DNA of 64,000 bases from Gaeumannomyces sp. JS-464 (lineage: Eukaryota > Ascomycota > Sordariomycetes > Magnaporthales > Magnaporthaceae), in contig NGZR01000001.1 in assembly GCA_002197995.1 (NCBI GenBank), forward strand, positions 9,052,001 through 9,116,000. Direction: 5' to 3'. Below, piece by piece: positions 33,497 to 46,200 of the stretch. Position 1 is the stretch's first letter; the number at the start of each line of letters is the position of its first letter. The notes under the pieces were generated by a model. The model searched no databases. It saw only the letters and a list, made by a program, of their open reading frames with translations, and was not told the DNA's origin. A program made the position numbers and the translations under genes.

Positions 33497-34798
33497 GAGG
33501 CCCTCAGCGTCGAGCAGGCCGTCCTCGACTTTGATAGGGGAGTCGGCGTCTGTCGGGGCCGCATTAAGCCATTAGCGGGATCCATTATTTGCGTCTGCGC
33601 TCGGTTGGTTCTTATGAAAATCCCAAAATTCAACAAAATTGGCGAAACCCTCGTCTCAAGTGCCTGGTGAAATGCTCCTGCGGCCTATTATATGTTCCCG
33701 AAAAGTCGCTTCTTGGCTGAGCCAGCGCGCCGTCCATCCCGACGGTATCGAAAGCCGCGGCAAAGATACGAACACGCGTATTCGTGTATTCCGCCAGCCA
33801 AGGCTCAGCAACGGCGTAGCTTTATCAGGTATGTCAGCAAACGATTCCTCATTTGTGCATCTAGCAGTGTCACAGCTCGGCCATACGCACCTGGGGAACA
33901 CAGTTATCTCCGCCTTGACCGCTATTCATCGCCGCCGCCTGGTGTTTTTGCAGAGGGCGCTGTGTTTGGGCCCAACCTATCTACCGCATCTGGATGTTCC
34001 ACCCTTATACGCACTGTCGAGCCCGGGTACGAGACGCTAAGTCAGAGACGGGAAAGCAGCTCGATTGCCATGGGCCCGATGAACCGCGGAGTAATTCGCC
34101 GGCTCTTATCTTTGTGTCGTCCGGCTGCTTGGCAACGGTATCGATTGATTGATAGTCCTGTTATCCTCAATCTTACTCTTCAGCCCCCTAGGACGGTCCC
34201 ATAGACCAGCCTGGCAAGCAATCCTCTCGTAGGCTCGTAGAATCCACGTCATTCGAAGGACCAGGAAACCGGATCGTCCATCATTCAGGATCGACTCGTC
34301 CCTGGAAGGTATACTCTGTACAAGGTCAACGCCGAGGAAGCCCCCTAGGCAGCTCCATTGTCGAGGTTCTCTCTGTCGCATATTACTGGTAGCAGTGTAA
34401 TCGACAGTAGTCCCATCACAGCCGACAGGGTGTAACCGGCAGCGCTAGACCTGGCAAAAGCCAGTGGGTTGGCTCCGGGATTTGAAGGGCAACGCCGATA
34501 AAAGATCAATGGTAGCACGGAGCGTTGGCGGCTTTCGCTGATGCGACCACTAGGGAGGACGTGTCGCGTAGGGGTTCAGTGTTATCAGCATCAAATGTCA
34601 ATAGGGCTTGACCCTCCATGCTTTAGGAGTGTCAAAGTAGGTAGCCGAGATGTGATAGAGACTGCTAGTTAGGCTTTGCAGAGAAGGGAGTTGCCAACGT
34701 GGGCTATGGAGCACACTCGTAGCGGTGTTTGTGCTCAAGGGCAGCTCAATTGGCTACACCTATGTCCCGAACGAGTTCAAGAGCGTAGCCAGGCGGGC
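33497..34798. other. Intergenic 1.3 kb
   Basis: No supported gene, RNA or repeat. Confidence 0.5.
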
Positions 34799-35748
34799 TC
34801 ACGCGCCGGTTGCTGATATGAAGACAGAGGCGTCGGTATTGACCAGCGCGGTCAACGGCTCGCGGGGCCTCAGAGTCTTATCTTCTGGACCGTACGGGCC
34901 GAAAAACCAGTTCCAGAAAGAGTGAGTGTCAGGGTCCGGTCGTTGCTTCGGGTTGTAGCGGCCGTACTTGACGGTGCTCCAGAAGAGATCGGTGCGAAAA
35001 AGCATGAACTCCTGGGCCCAAGGCGGAAAGGCCACGCGTGTTCCCGGTGTCGGCGTGCTGCTTTGGGATGAGAAGGAGGCGGCCCCGCTCCCGTTGGTGC
35101 TGATAGATATGGCGGCATTGGCAGCGTCGACAAGCTCGGGCACGGTCACCAGGTCGGCGACCTCGAGCCGGAAGCGGAACCAGAGAAGAATGGCGGCTTC
35201 CTCGCTCTCGCCCAGCAGCGCGTTCTTGTCGCCAGGCCGGGCGTTGCCTAGCGGGCCCGCGGCAGCCTCCCCGGCGCGCATGGCTACCGAATACGGTGGG
35301 CGGGGCTTCGGTAGGCGGCGGGGGCCCTTGGGAGGCCATGACGGCGGCCCGCCGGGGCCGCGAGGCGCTGGCGGAAGGGCTGCGGTTGGGGGTGATGGTG
35401 GCGGTGGAGGAGAGGGCGGGGATGGCGGTACATCGTGAGCATTCGCCATATACGGCGGCAGCACAGCCCGGGCGGCCCTGGCGCCAGCAGCCAGGATGGC
35501 AGGGTCGGTGGGGGCACAGGCGGGCGGCGGTAGTCGGGCTGGCGGCTCCCGCGCAGCCAGCGACACAGCAGCGAGTACTCGACGTCCCACCTGGCGCACA
35601 GTATGCGGCGGGTCTCGGTTGTCTTATTCCCGGTACGCACTATCTCCTCCCACTCCCGCTTGGCCAGATCGCAGCGGACGGTGAGGCTCCGCAGCTCGTC
35701 GGGCCAGACATGGCGGTAATTCTTGTGGCGCAGCGACCGCTGCTCCAT
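34799..35748 (-). CDS. Proline-rich protein of unknown function, one frameshift
   Basis: ATG 35748 starts EQRSLRHKNYRHVWPDELRS, a basic and charged N-terminus with KREWEEIVRTGNKTTETRRI. Near residue 75 the frame changes; adding one C to the run at 35522-35524 gives DYRRPACAPTDPAIL and continues through a Pro-rich linker (PPSPPSPPPPPSPPT), LLGESEEAAILLWFRFRLEV and the aromatic end FWSTVKYGRYNPKQ, HSFWNWFFGPYGPED. The total is about 315 residues, with no signal peptide or intron. No family recognised; the proline-rich middle separates two apparently folded parts. Confidence 0.55.
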
Positions 35749-36411
35749 TGCGAGGCCCCGACGGTCACACTCAAGGATAGGAGCGGCGGCTATTTGTTCT
35801 CGCCGGCGGCGGCACCAGATCAAAGCTTTACCTCGCTCTGTCGGCCGCTGGGAGATGGCTGATAGCGATATCTGTTGCGACGGGAGTTTTGAGGACCGAA
35901 AGTTTGCCTGCGTGTCGTGACTTCGGACGCGTGGGCTGCGTGAACTAGCACAGCGCCTTGTGTCAGCATTGAAAGCTTCACTTCACGGGGAGCACTAGGA
36001 TCCACTTTTTAGGCTGTCGCTCGCTGGGATTTCCTCACCTTGAACTCGGTAGCGCTGATTAGAATCGCTAGCACACGCGTCGGTCATTTTTCGGGATCAA
36101 GGCTTGCGCGCATAGGTGGTCAAGACCCGACAATCAAGGCCTCGATGGACCGACAATGCCACACCGGGTCATCTCTTCAATGATCAAGGATAACGTCTGC
36201 CTCTTTTATCACTATGCAGAGCCAAGTTCTTATCCGATAAGACAGTAGCCTGTGGATTATAGCATAGACATGCTTCCATGCTGATCGGCGAGAAAAAGGA
36301 CTGTAAACCCTGCCCGAATACAACACAAAACAAGAAGATGCGCTCCCGATCCGCTGAACAAAATAGAAACAAAAGACCCAGTGCTGAATCGTCAGTTGCC
36401 ATGTCAGTTGT
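35749..36411. other. Intergenic 0.7 kb
   Basis: No feature recognised. Confidence 0.5.
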
Positions 36412-36609
36412 CTAGCAGCGTCTCCTGCGGCCCCAGCCGCCTCCTCCCATGCGACGGGCGCCGCCCATCAGGCCTCCGCCGCCCATATGTCCACCGCCCA
36501 TGCCCATGCCGCCGCCTCCGTGGTGGTGGTTGACGACCACGGGACGCGCACCCATGCCACCACCGCCGCCGTATCCGCGACGCCTGCTGCTGCCGAGTCC
36601 AAAGCACAT
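36412..36609 (-). CDS. 65-residue Gly/His/Met-rich mini-protein
   Basis: ATG 36609 gives MCFGLGSSRRRGYGGGGG, then VVVNHHHGGGGMGMGGGHMG, and a basic end GWGRRRRC before TAG at 36412. It is half glycine with His, Met and Arg, starts with Cys at position 2 and ends with Cys. No signal peptide. Small Gly-rich proteins of this sort are common and poorly characterised in ascomycetes; metal or membrane binding is conceivable from His/Met/Cys content but unproven. Confidence 0.6.
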   Translation of the reverse strand: MCFGLGSSRRRGYGGGGGMGARPVVVNHHHGGGGMGMGGGHMGGGGLMGGARRMGGGGWGRRRRC

Positions 36610-39443
36610 TGCGGTTTGTTGCAGGTGTGAAGGTTTCTTTTTTGGTGTCGTGGAACCGGTTTACTGTTGTAGCAAGATGCCGTCTGGTCAGCTCCTTGAC
36701 TGGATGTTTATGGCGCCTTTTTGGAAGAAGACGAATGGTGTACCTTGGGACGACTTTGGTGCCCTCAGTTTCGTTTGTGGTAGATTCTTGTAGAGTTGTA
36801 TCGTGTGGTGTTATCCAGATGGACTGAGTTGGTATGATCTAGCAAGACGAACAGGTGAGATGAACAGTAGAACGGACATATATTTATAAACAGGAGCCCA
36901 AGCCTCCAGCCGAAACTCCTATCCATCTACGATGACGCCCATCCATCCTCCTGCCGTCGTGCTAGGTATACGTCCCAAGCCTGATCTTTCGCCGAGAAGC
37001 ACTCTGCGACGGGCCAAGAAAGGTGTCGGCGGAACGTCGTGATGTGGTGTACTTCGGACGTTGTGAAAGGGGCTGAGTCCTGTGGCGGAAACTGAAAGCT
37101 ATCAGCCACAGCCGCCAAGTCGACCGGCGCGACACGATGACGACCTTGATCCGGATGTGGCGCCGGTGAAATCGACATCGGCACGCTCGTGCCGTGGGAT
37201 CTCGGCACGGAGCAGTGGCCTCAGAACCCTTCAGACCCCTTTCCCAAGAGCCGAGCCGGGGTGGGTGTGACGGGGTGGTGATCTTCTCTCGTGCAACAGC
37301 ATGCAGGAAGCGGGCAGGCCCCACTATGCCGTCAGACAAGACACAAAGCAGCGTCGAGGCCGCGCGTTGTTCTTGGGCTTGTCGACACACGACGCCCAAG
37401 CCGCGCAGCCCGTTGTTCAATGAAAGCAAGCAACCCAAGTTCTAGAGCAGTGACCACATCACCTCCAGCTTTTCGATAAGATGACCCTGAATGGATTGCC
37501 ATAGCACGCATAGGTACCGGGAGGTTGGGCGTGGTGATATCATTCCATTTCGGCCCCTCCGAGGAAGCACGATTATGTCATCAGCCCCAGCGACTTCTTT
37601 TGACGGCGGGGCTCTGGGCCAATGCTTCCAGATTTAATCCTCGACGCAATCTTCAACCAAGACTCGACCTGGCAACACTTTATCGAAGGAGACGCCGAAG
37701 TCGGAGCATCACTCCTCGAGCTTGCAGATACTGGCGGGCATCCCTCCGATATCACAAGTTTTATCGACTGAGAACATCCTCTGACGGCTCGCGCCAAGCA
37801 TCGATCCCTACCGACCCTCCGGCACATTTCCCTCGTCGCCCTGGCCAGACCATCCCCTCCATGTCGCGAAACCCCCACCACGAGATCGCCGGGGTTTGGA
37901 GGGCATCCGCTCACCCGCTTGCCCTGTCTAACGAGGCAGTAACCCCGGCCTGCTCTCCCCTTCTCGGGTCTGCCTACCCCCTCACTTCCATTTGCGGCAA
38001 AACCGCACAGATGATACCATAGCGGCGGCTCTGACGGCGTCCACATCGCCGCTACCGGAAGGGACCACGGCAAACATCCAACTCTACAGGAAAACAGGCC
38101 AGCAAGCGCTTCCAAGCAGGACATCTACCCCGCGGCGCTGACAGCGACGATCATGGTAGGTATCTGCCGCAGCGCGCAAGCCCCCGCCCTCTGGAACTGG
38201 TGTGCGCGGCCAACTTGAGCCATCTAGGGCCCATTCCAGGGGTGATCCCCGAGTGACCTTGCCGGACGGGCCCTCTAGAATGCCTTGGATCTTGAGATAA
38301 CTGTATCAGTTGGGCGAACCCAACCAGTGGTGCAGCCCATCACGTCCCTCCAGCCTGGACTTTCCGGGGTCTTAGGTTTGGGTTTTTTCCTGCCCTCCCC
38401 TTGTTCTAGCGACAAGATAACGACCAATGTGAGGCTGCTACAGCCATAAATGAACCACAGATGTTCCAGTGAATATCCCTTGCGCCACACGCCCTGTCAC
38501 CGGTCCTGTTGTTCGATCCTGATCGGCAATCTCCGTTGGGTCCCAGCACGCAGCGTGCCAAGATGTCAGCCTGAAAGTCACGGGCTAAGAATGGCCAGTT
38601 TGGCAAACGGTCAATATACGTTAATATCCAAATCGAACCGGTCATTTAAAACCGCCAAAGCGCACCACTTCCACCAGGTTGGTCCTGGTCGCTGCCTCGC
38701 GACAAGCTTCCTGCGCTGGCATCATCCCTCCAGGCTGATGAGTCGGTCCGGTTGAACTGGATGAGATTTGGCTTCCCGGCTCCCGCTTGCGTCCGACTAT
38801 GTACGGACGGTCTCGTTGACCTCCTTGTCACACGCACCAGTCGTACGTGAGATGCTGTTTTGCCGCGAGCGCGGCTAAGGCCCCTTATCAGTAAACAGAC
38901 GTCGTTGGACAAGGGTGTAACCCCTCACGCCCATTTCAAGGTTCTACCAACCGCACCCGTCCGAAGTGGTACCTTATCCAGACTAAACACGATCCTGGGT
39001 TCATGGTCCCGGCAGATGGGTAGGGCGGCCTCCAGAACAAATGCAGAAGCTCCTTGACGGTGTACCCCATCCCCATGGGCAGCACAATGCCAGGGAAGCA
39101 AGACCATGAGCAAAAGCAAATCTCGAGCCCCGCTCGAATAGCCTCACCAGCACGGATGGTTGCTGTTTGAAGGCATCCCAGGGCGACGCGTTAAGACCAA
39201 ACTCAGCAGCGGCAGCCTCCTGATTGGCCATCAGCAACCACCAGCGACCGAGCTCTCCCGCCCGCTCGTGATAGCTTAGATATAGAGCGGTGGAGTTATA
39301 TATGATGACCGCTGTCGGCGAGGATTTTTGAGGTGGAGCATGCCATCCCCAACAGCCGTGGGAGCCTTTATGAACCCCCAGTTACCCCCTGCTGGTGTTT
39401 GAGCGGGCATTTAGACTCAAGCGCGAATAGTCTAACAACAAAC
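36610..39443. other. Gene-poor 2.8 kb
   Basis: Apart from a 49-codon frame at 37622-37771 listed separately, no coding sequence is supported on either strand. Several 60-180-codon frames show no motif. Confidence 0.45.
37622..37771 (+). CDS. Possible 49-residue ORF or gene fragment
   Basis: The frame starts MLPDLILDAIFNQDSTWQHF, continues with an acidic LLELADTGGHPSDITSFID and stops with TGA. It has natural-looking composition and an upstream in-frame stop, in a stretch otherwise lacking genes. It may be a micro-protein, one exon of a missed gene, or a relic. No homology can be claimed. Confidence 0.25.
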   Translation: MLPDLILDAIFNQDSTWQHFIEGDAEVGASLLELADTGGHPSDITSFID

Positions 39444-40545
39444 ATGCCCGAGAACCACCACTCCACCCTCTTGCGCCAAACTCTCCACCTCGGTGGAGTG
39501 TCTAATGGCTATGCGACGTACACCCCGCTCCGGGAGGACCCTGAGCGCCTGCCCCTTCTCGCGCAGCCGCCGGGCAGCCCGTCCCACGTATCGTGTCAGA
39601 AGATGTTCAACTTGAGCGCCTTCCGCAGTGTACCCCTCTGGAAGCAGGCCTTCCTCGAGGGTGTTGGTACAAACCCGAATCCTGACGCTGCATCGTTCAG
39701 TTACCATACTCTCACACAAGGCCGAGTTATGAACTGACAACGGAAACCGCCTAACCTCTCCCAAAAGGGACCTTCCTCCTCGTCTACATCACCACCCTGG
39801 TGGCCGTGGCACCCAACGTGCCCAACCCCCACCGGACGCCGTCTCGGGCCCCTTCGCCACGTCGACGTTCCTAGGACCCCTGGTGGGCGGCGGGACGACC
39901 ATCGTGGCCGTCACGACCGCCATCTACTGCTTCGGCCCGCTGACGGGCGGGCACATGAACCCGGTCATGACCATGGCGACTTTCATGGTCGGCATGGCGT
40001 CGCTGCCCCGCGCGGTCCTCTACATCGGCGCGCAGCTCGTCGGCGGCGGCCTGGCGGGGCTGATGCTGCGCGCCAGCTGGGGCGGCAGCCGCGACTTCAA
40101 GGTCGGCGGCTGCTACATCTTGGACGGCAGCATGTCGGGCAACGGCGTCTCGGCCTCAGACCTTCCGGACCCAGCGGCGGGCGCCGACGTCAGCGCCGCG
40201 TTCGCCGTCGAGTTCGCGGCCTGCCTGGCCTTCATCACGCTGGCGTACGCGGCGGCGCTGGACCCGCGCAACAGGGAGGTCATCGGCCCGCGCCTGGCGC
40301 CGTTCCTGGTCGCTTGCATCATGGGCACGCTGAGCTTCGCCTTTGCGTTCACCAAGGAGGGGTTCGGCGGCGCCAGCCTCAACCCGGCCAGGTGCTTTGG
40401 CGTCTACGTCGGCAGCAGGTTCCCCGGCTGGCACTGGGTGCACTGGCTGGGCCCGCTGGCGGCCAGCATGGCGCACGCCGTCATGCAGTCGCTGATGCCG
40501 CCGGCCGGGACCGAGTGGGACGACGGTGCTGTTGCGATGCTCTGA
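39444..40545 (+). CDS. Aquaporin-like MIP channel, one frameshift
   Basis: Exon 1 (39444-39660) encodes a cytosolic N-terminus and the start of helix 1 (VPLWKQAFLE); a 107-nt intron with CTAAC branch-like site leads to exon 2 (39768-40545). The frame breaks at the C run 39826-39830; one extra C gives NVPNPPPDAVSGPFATSTFL and joins GPLVGGGTTIVAVTTAIYCF. The first pore loop reads GGHMNPVMTMATF, with NPV instead of NPA; the second, GASLNPARCFG, keeps NPA. Hydrophobic helices match the six-span channel, about 330 residues. Phe, Gly and Ala around the loops do not show the Asp of aquaglyceroporins, so a water or small-neutral-solute pore is likely. Confidence 0.85.
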
Positions 40546-42152
40546 AATTCATTAAAGGAATATCAAGTGCGCAAAAACGCTTGCTGGGTGAGGGTTTGAA
40601 GGCGGGAGGGAATGAGGTATGGGCGGGAGCAAGGCACAATCCTGCACGCGACAACAGGATCGGGACTGTGCTGTGTGGTGAATGGACGGGATCGGAATTC
40701 AATATGTAGTTCAGAGCAAGGACCGCCGAGGGAATCCCTGCGGTTTTGAGAGGCGCCGCTATGAACCGCCAAGGAATCTAAAAGTAGCATCACTTTGGGG
40801 AGGGGATAGAGAGCGACCCGTCTAGAGACACTCTGGGGGATGGGTTTGCAGGATTCACCCGCAAAATCACTCTGATTTCTTTTGTCTATAGCTGCCGTCT
40901 CGTCTTACCATCGAGCAACTCACTATCGTTCAATGGGCGCGCGCGCCCGCCACCATGGCTGTAGCCCGCCCTCCCAGCTGTGACAGGCTTTCTCACTCTG
41001 GTGAATTACGCCGCCATGCACCCACTCGCAAAGATCGGATAGAACTTGTGTATAGTGTACCCAAAAAAACAAGAAACAAAACAAAAAGCACCTGCCGCTA
41101 GGCTGACTGATAGTGCTGAAACGCGCCCCTCGGGGTCAACTTCCAAGTCATCTGCTCCGTCTGAACACCTCCCAACGTTCTAGCCCCGGGCGCGTGTGGC
41201 AACCTGAAATACCCCGCGCGGCGACGGCTGTGCGCAAGACGTTCGGGCCCGGAGCAGGTTCCCCGGGTCGCGTAGTTCTAATGCCGCTGGGCACTGGATA
41301 CTTGGCTGCTGCCCTCTGGAGAGAACGAGCCAAATTGAGATTTGGAGAAGCAATATCAAAAGCACCATGGGCTTTCCCGTGTCCCGTGCGGATCACGGCA
41401 CTGCAACCGAGTACCCCTGAAATGCCAATGTCACCCTGCCTTTGGATATAACCCTAACCCGACGGTGACGTCAGACCTAACTTCTCATTGCCCTGCTTGC
41501 CGTCCTGCGGCTGGGCAGTTGATACGGCTTTGCTGACGGCCTCCATTGGTTGTTCAACTTGCCAGCAGGCCACCAACCAGTATGACTACGACAGCCAGGT
41601 ACTCAGGTAGCAGCAATATGCAAGAGAAAACCAATCTGGACGGTGAACGGCATAGCTGCCCGTCCGCCTCCTCCTTCCATGCCCAGTGCGTGTTCGTCTC
41701 GTCCGATCCGTTTCTCTGACGGGCACATCTCGTCCCCGATCAGTCAGTGAGTCGCCCAGAAATAGCACATCCACCATCCCCAGGTTCGTTTCGGTATTTT
41801 GCTGTTCGTATTTTTAAGCATGCACTCGGCCCCTTTTCAAAGGTCGTGACGGCGTTCTTGACGAATGCAGCTTGACGATGGGACGGATGAGCGTCCCTCC
41901 CTCAGCACTCTCACCCACGTCCATCCGTCAGCCCCCAGCCCCAAGAAAAATCCCCGACCCTCCTGTCCCTCCGCACAACACCACCGGGGTTACCACATGC
42001 CCATAAAACCCTGGAAGATCAACAATAACCAGAATTGAAATCAACCCCCCGCCGGAGATCCCTTCACCCATCCTCGCGCCCCTCAGGGTGATACAAACCA
42101 ACACCACAAACACTCACATACACACTCCCCATCTCCCCAAGCCGATCCGGCC
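40546..42152. other. Intergenic 1.6 kb
   Basis: CA-rich sequence precedes the next gene's start near 42080-42150, fitting a promoter or 5' leader. No other gene supported. Confidence 0.5.
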
Positions 42153-42728
42153 ATGCCCTTCCCGTCGGCCCTCCTGCTCCTCGGCGCCGCCTTCGTCAGC
42201 GGCTACGCCTTCGTTGAGCACACGCAGGCGACGCTACGTCTTAAAATGAAGTACGAGGAGAAGGGCCGCAAGGCCGCCAGGTGGAGCAACTCGGTCGAGC
42301 GCCTGATATGGGACACGCGCACTACCATTGCGTTTGGCCTAGTCGCTGTAAGAACTTGATTTCTTTCCTCTCTCTCTCTCTCTCTCTCCTTCCATTTGTT
42401 TCCCTTTCGGACCAAGTCATTCTGACAAAAAAAAAAAATCCAGTCCGCAATCTCCTTCCTCTCCGCCCTGAACCTCCTCTTCTTCAAGATCCTCGTCCCG
42501 CCCTCGGACGGCTGGGTCCCCTACCGCGCCATCTGGGCCGGCCTCGTGGCCGCGGCGCAGCACTACGCCTCGGACCACATGCGCTCCTTCTGGCGCGGCA
42601 AGCCCAAGGTGCCCATGATGGGCGAGTGGAATGCCGCCATCGACGAGAGCAAGGACGTCACCGAGCTGCTCGGCGTGCTCCGTTTCATCTGGGTGCTGGT
42701 TGCCTTGCTTAAGCTGGCCGGTCTGTAA
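42153..42728 (+). CDS. Small multi-span membrane protein of unknown function
   Basis: Two intact exons, 42153-42347 and 42444-42728, encode 159 residues. The intron (GTAAGA..TCCAG) contains a CT microsatellite and an A run. Hydrophobic segments are ALLLLGAAFVSGYAFV at the N-terminus, TIAFGLVASAISFLSALNLL across the splice site, and FIWVLVALLKLAGL at the C-terminus, separated by charged loops (RLKMKYEEKGRKAARWSN, SFWRGKPKVPMMGEWNAAID). The first segment could be a signal anchor. The clean reading frame and splice make it a real gene, probably of an internal membrane; the family is not recognised. Confidence 0.75.
42368..42388. repeat. (CT)n microsatellite in intron
   Basis: Run of about ten CT units inside the intron of the small membrane protein gene. 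Confidence 0.85.
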
Positions 42729-43218
42729 TGTGGAAGATTTTCAACTTGACCATCGGCGGCGTTAAGGGCGGGTTCCAAGGCGTTCAAGGCGAGGAAAAAA
42801 AATGCATCAGCGGCGGGCTTAAAAGAGTGTCATACTTCGTTTCCACATTTGATCTGATGATACTGAGCCCCGGGGTTATGCCCCAAGGGATAATAGCATA
42901 TAATGTATGCTGCTAACAAAAAAAGATATACTTCTGCAAGAAGTAATGAAGGTGTCGAAGTGAATGCAGGAGATCAAAGGGATCTGAAAGCAAAAATAGC
43001 GTATACCATCCGCAAAATACTTCGCAGCGTCCGGCACATGTTGAATTGCCCTCCTCACCTCGGGTCGTCCTCTGGATATTTCGATTCCTTCCCGGGGCGA
43101 TCTTTTCTCAGAGTCGCTAGACACCTGCGTGTTGCAACCGCGGTGTCTTTTTTTGTCCCTCCTCACCAATCCAGCTCCACTATTCTCCATTCAACCGGCG
43201 TACACAAGATGTTCAGGC
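42729..43218. other. Intergenic between convergent genes
   Basis: About 490 bp with no recognised feature. Confidence 0.5.
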
Positions 43219-46200
43219 CTAGACCTGCAGCTGTGCTGGGTCGCCAGCCTTGGCCTGCAGGCCCAAGTTGAACCTACGCTTGACAGCCTTCCACGACTCG
43301 ACTAAAGCGATGTAGGCGACGACGCAGGCCATAACCACGCCCCATTCCCACGTGATGGTCTCGTGCTTGAAGACCATGTGGTTGATGACGGGTATGTAGA
43401 TGACCGGGAACGTGAAGAGGAAGCCCGCGGCCACGGCCCAGAACAGGAACCTGTTGCGCATCACGGTGCGGAACACGGCCGTGGGGCCATGCCAAAGCTC
43501 CGGGTTCATGTTGAACAGGGATCGCGTGAAGTGCTTGACTTCCCAAGCCGTGACGAGCAGAAGGAAGGTGAGCGTTGCGTAGGTGGTCGCACGGGCGCGG
43601 AAAACCACGCTACAGGTTTCGTTGTAGCCGTCATTGCAACCATGACCCAGACCGTTGGTGCCAGGGAGGCCGTACGCGACCGAGGAGAAGGCCGCGAGGC
43701 ACAGAGAACCCATGAGGGTGCCGTAGACCATCTTGTCCCGGATCAGATCCCAGGTGAAGACGCCAACGCGTACATCGTGGGGCGGACGTGAGAGAATATC
43801 CGGCTGCATCTCTTCGATGCCGAGACCCAGGGCTAGGAACGAGGATGTGATCAAGTTGATCCATAGAATCTCAATGGGCGACAGTGGGAAGATGGAAACT
43901 CCAGACTTGTCCTTGAAGGACAGGCCAATCAGGAGAAGGATGACCTGAGCGATGTTCGAAATGAGGAGGTGCAGGAGGAACTAGAAACACAATCGTTAGC
44001 ACATCTGGTTCCGCGCACACATTTTTTCCCATAAGCTCGAATCTCTTTCCTTACCTTCTGGATGTTGTCAAACAGCCGTCGTCCCTCCTGAATAGCCGTG
44101 ACGATGGAGGCAAAGTTATCATCCGTCAACACCATGTCAGCAGCCTCTTTGGCGACGTCGCTTCCGCGGTCGCCCATAGCAATACCGACATCGGCCTTTT
44201 TGAGCGCGGGCGAGTCGTTGACGCCGTCGCCCGTCATGACGCAAAAGGCGCGGCGACGGTGCATGGCCTCGAGCATCCGGACCTTGGTCAGAGGGCTGCA
44301 TCGCGCGAGCACAATGGGCAGCTTCTCCAGACGGTCGACCTCTTCATTGGAGAGAGCATCGAATCTGGCCGCCGCCATGACCGCGTGGTAGGGAAGGGGA
44401 TCCATCGAGTGGTCCAGGATTCCAACCTCATACGCGATCGCCGTGGCCGTCTTGATGTGGTCTCCAGTGACCATGTGAACCGAGATACCGGCCTTGAGGC
44501 ACTTTTGCACCGCGTCACGCGTCTCGTTGCGAGGGGGGTCGTACAATCCAGCCAGACCGAGGAAGCGGAGGCCAGACTCGACCTGGGGCCGCTCCGACAA
44601 GTCGACGCCTGCCTCAACGGCCTTGCTAGCGACACAGAGAACACGGAGACCCTCAGACGCGAGCTCATCCGCCTTGGCGGCGATCCTCTGCTTTAGGCTG
44701 TCGGAGTCCTGGAGAAGGGGCATGACCGTCTCGACGGCGCCCTTGGTGTAAACCCATCGCAGATTAGAATTCTTAGTTTCATAAACCACGCTCATGAGCT
44801 TGCATGACGAGTCAAAGGGGAACTCGGAAACCAGCCTGCGCCCATCTTGCAGCAGGAGATCCGGCTTGCCCTTGCTGAAACGCATGGCGAAGACCTGCAG
44901 CGCGATTTCGGTAGGCTCGCCTACGGCGGTCCAAGCGCCGGGCGAGGAGAGCGTGTGGCCGTGGCCGTCGTGACCGATTCGCTCTCCGACTCGCTGGCCT
45001 TGCCATCCGAGACGTGGCATTGTTGCAAAAGCGCGATGGACTCCACGAAGCTGGCGAAGGGAGATGACTCAATGGCCTCAGCAGCCTTCTTCTCATCCGT
45101 GACTTCAGTGACTTTGAAGGTCCCGCTGGTAGGGTCGTGGGAATCGGTCGTGTTCTCAACCAGAACGTAGTCCCGTCGGGGAGCCACACTTTGCGTGTGA
45201 TATCGCGGCCCTGGGTCAGCGTGCCAGTCTTGTCAGAGCAAATGTTGGTGACGCCACCAACAGCCTCCAGGGCCGACATCTTGCGAACGATGACGTTTGC
45301 CTTGGCCATGGCCTTGGAGCCGACAGCCATAGTGATGGTCAAAACGGCGATGAGGGATTCCGGAATAACGGCAACCCCGACACAGATGCCGTAGATGAGC
45401 ACCTGGTTGCCAACCCGCCAGCTGCTGGCGGAGAAGACGATGATGACTAGGAGCAGGGCGAGGCCGAAGAGAAGCAGAGCGAACTTGCTCAGCTTGACCT
45501 GGAGGGGCGTGCCCTCGAGGCCAAGGATGCGGCGGATGCCATTCTCTGACGGGATCAGCGTACGGGCCGCGAACGACTTTCCGGCCGCTACGTCCTTTTT
45601 ACGGCCGCAGCATCCCGGCGATCTTGCCGACTTCGGTTCCATGCCAGTGCTGGCGACAATGCCCGTGGCACGACCACGCGTCACCGTGGCGGCCGAGTAG
45701 ACCATGTTCAGACGGTCTCCCAGGGGCACGTCGGGCTCGTCCAGGACGGCCTCGGGGTGCTTGCTGATGGGGACGGACTCTCCGGTGAGGAGAGCCTCGT
45801 CGACCGACAGGTTGATGCCGCTGACCAGTCGGAGATCGGCCGGGATGACATCGCCGACGCTGATCATGACCAGGTCTCCTTTGACGAGCATCTCGGCCTT
45901 GATCGTCTCGATCTGGCCATTGCGGACCACCTTGCAGGTCGGGGCAGACAGTGCGTACAGGGACTGGATGGTTTTCTCGGCCTTGTAGTCCTGGACCAAT
46001 CTGTATGTGGCGGGCGCTTCTGTTAGTCGTCGGCTGACACCTCGGCACCACGAATCGATAGTTGAAGCAGAGAGTGAGCGCGAGTGGGGTCGGCATGGAC
46101 AGGCTCCCGCGGATAGCATCCGGCGGGGGAGGCGGGAGCCCTGGTCCGGGACATTCGGATTGGGCGACAAGGCAGGCCGGGCAAGCGCGCGAAGCTCAGG

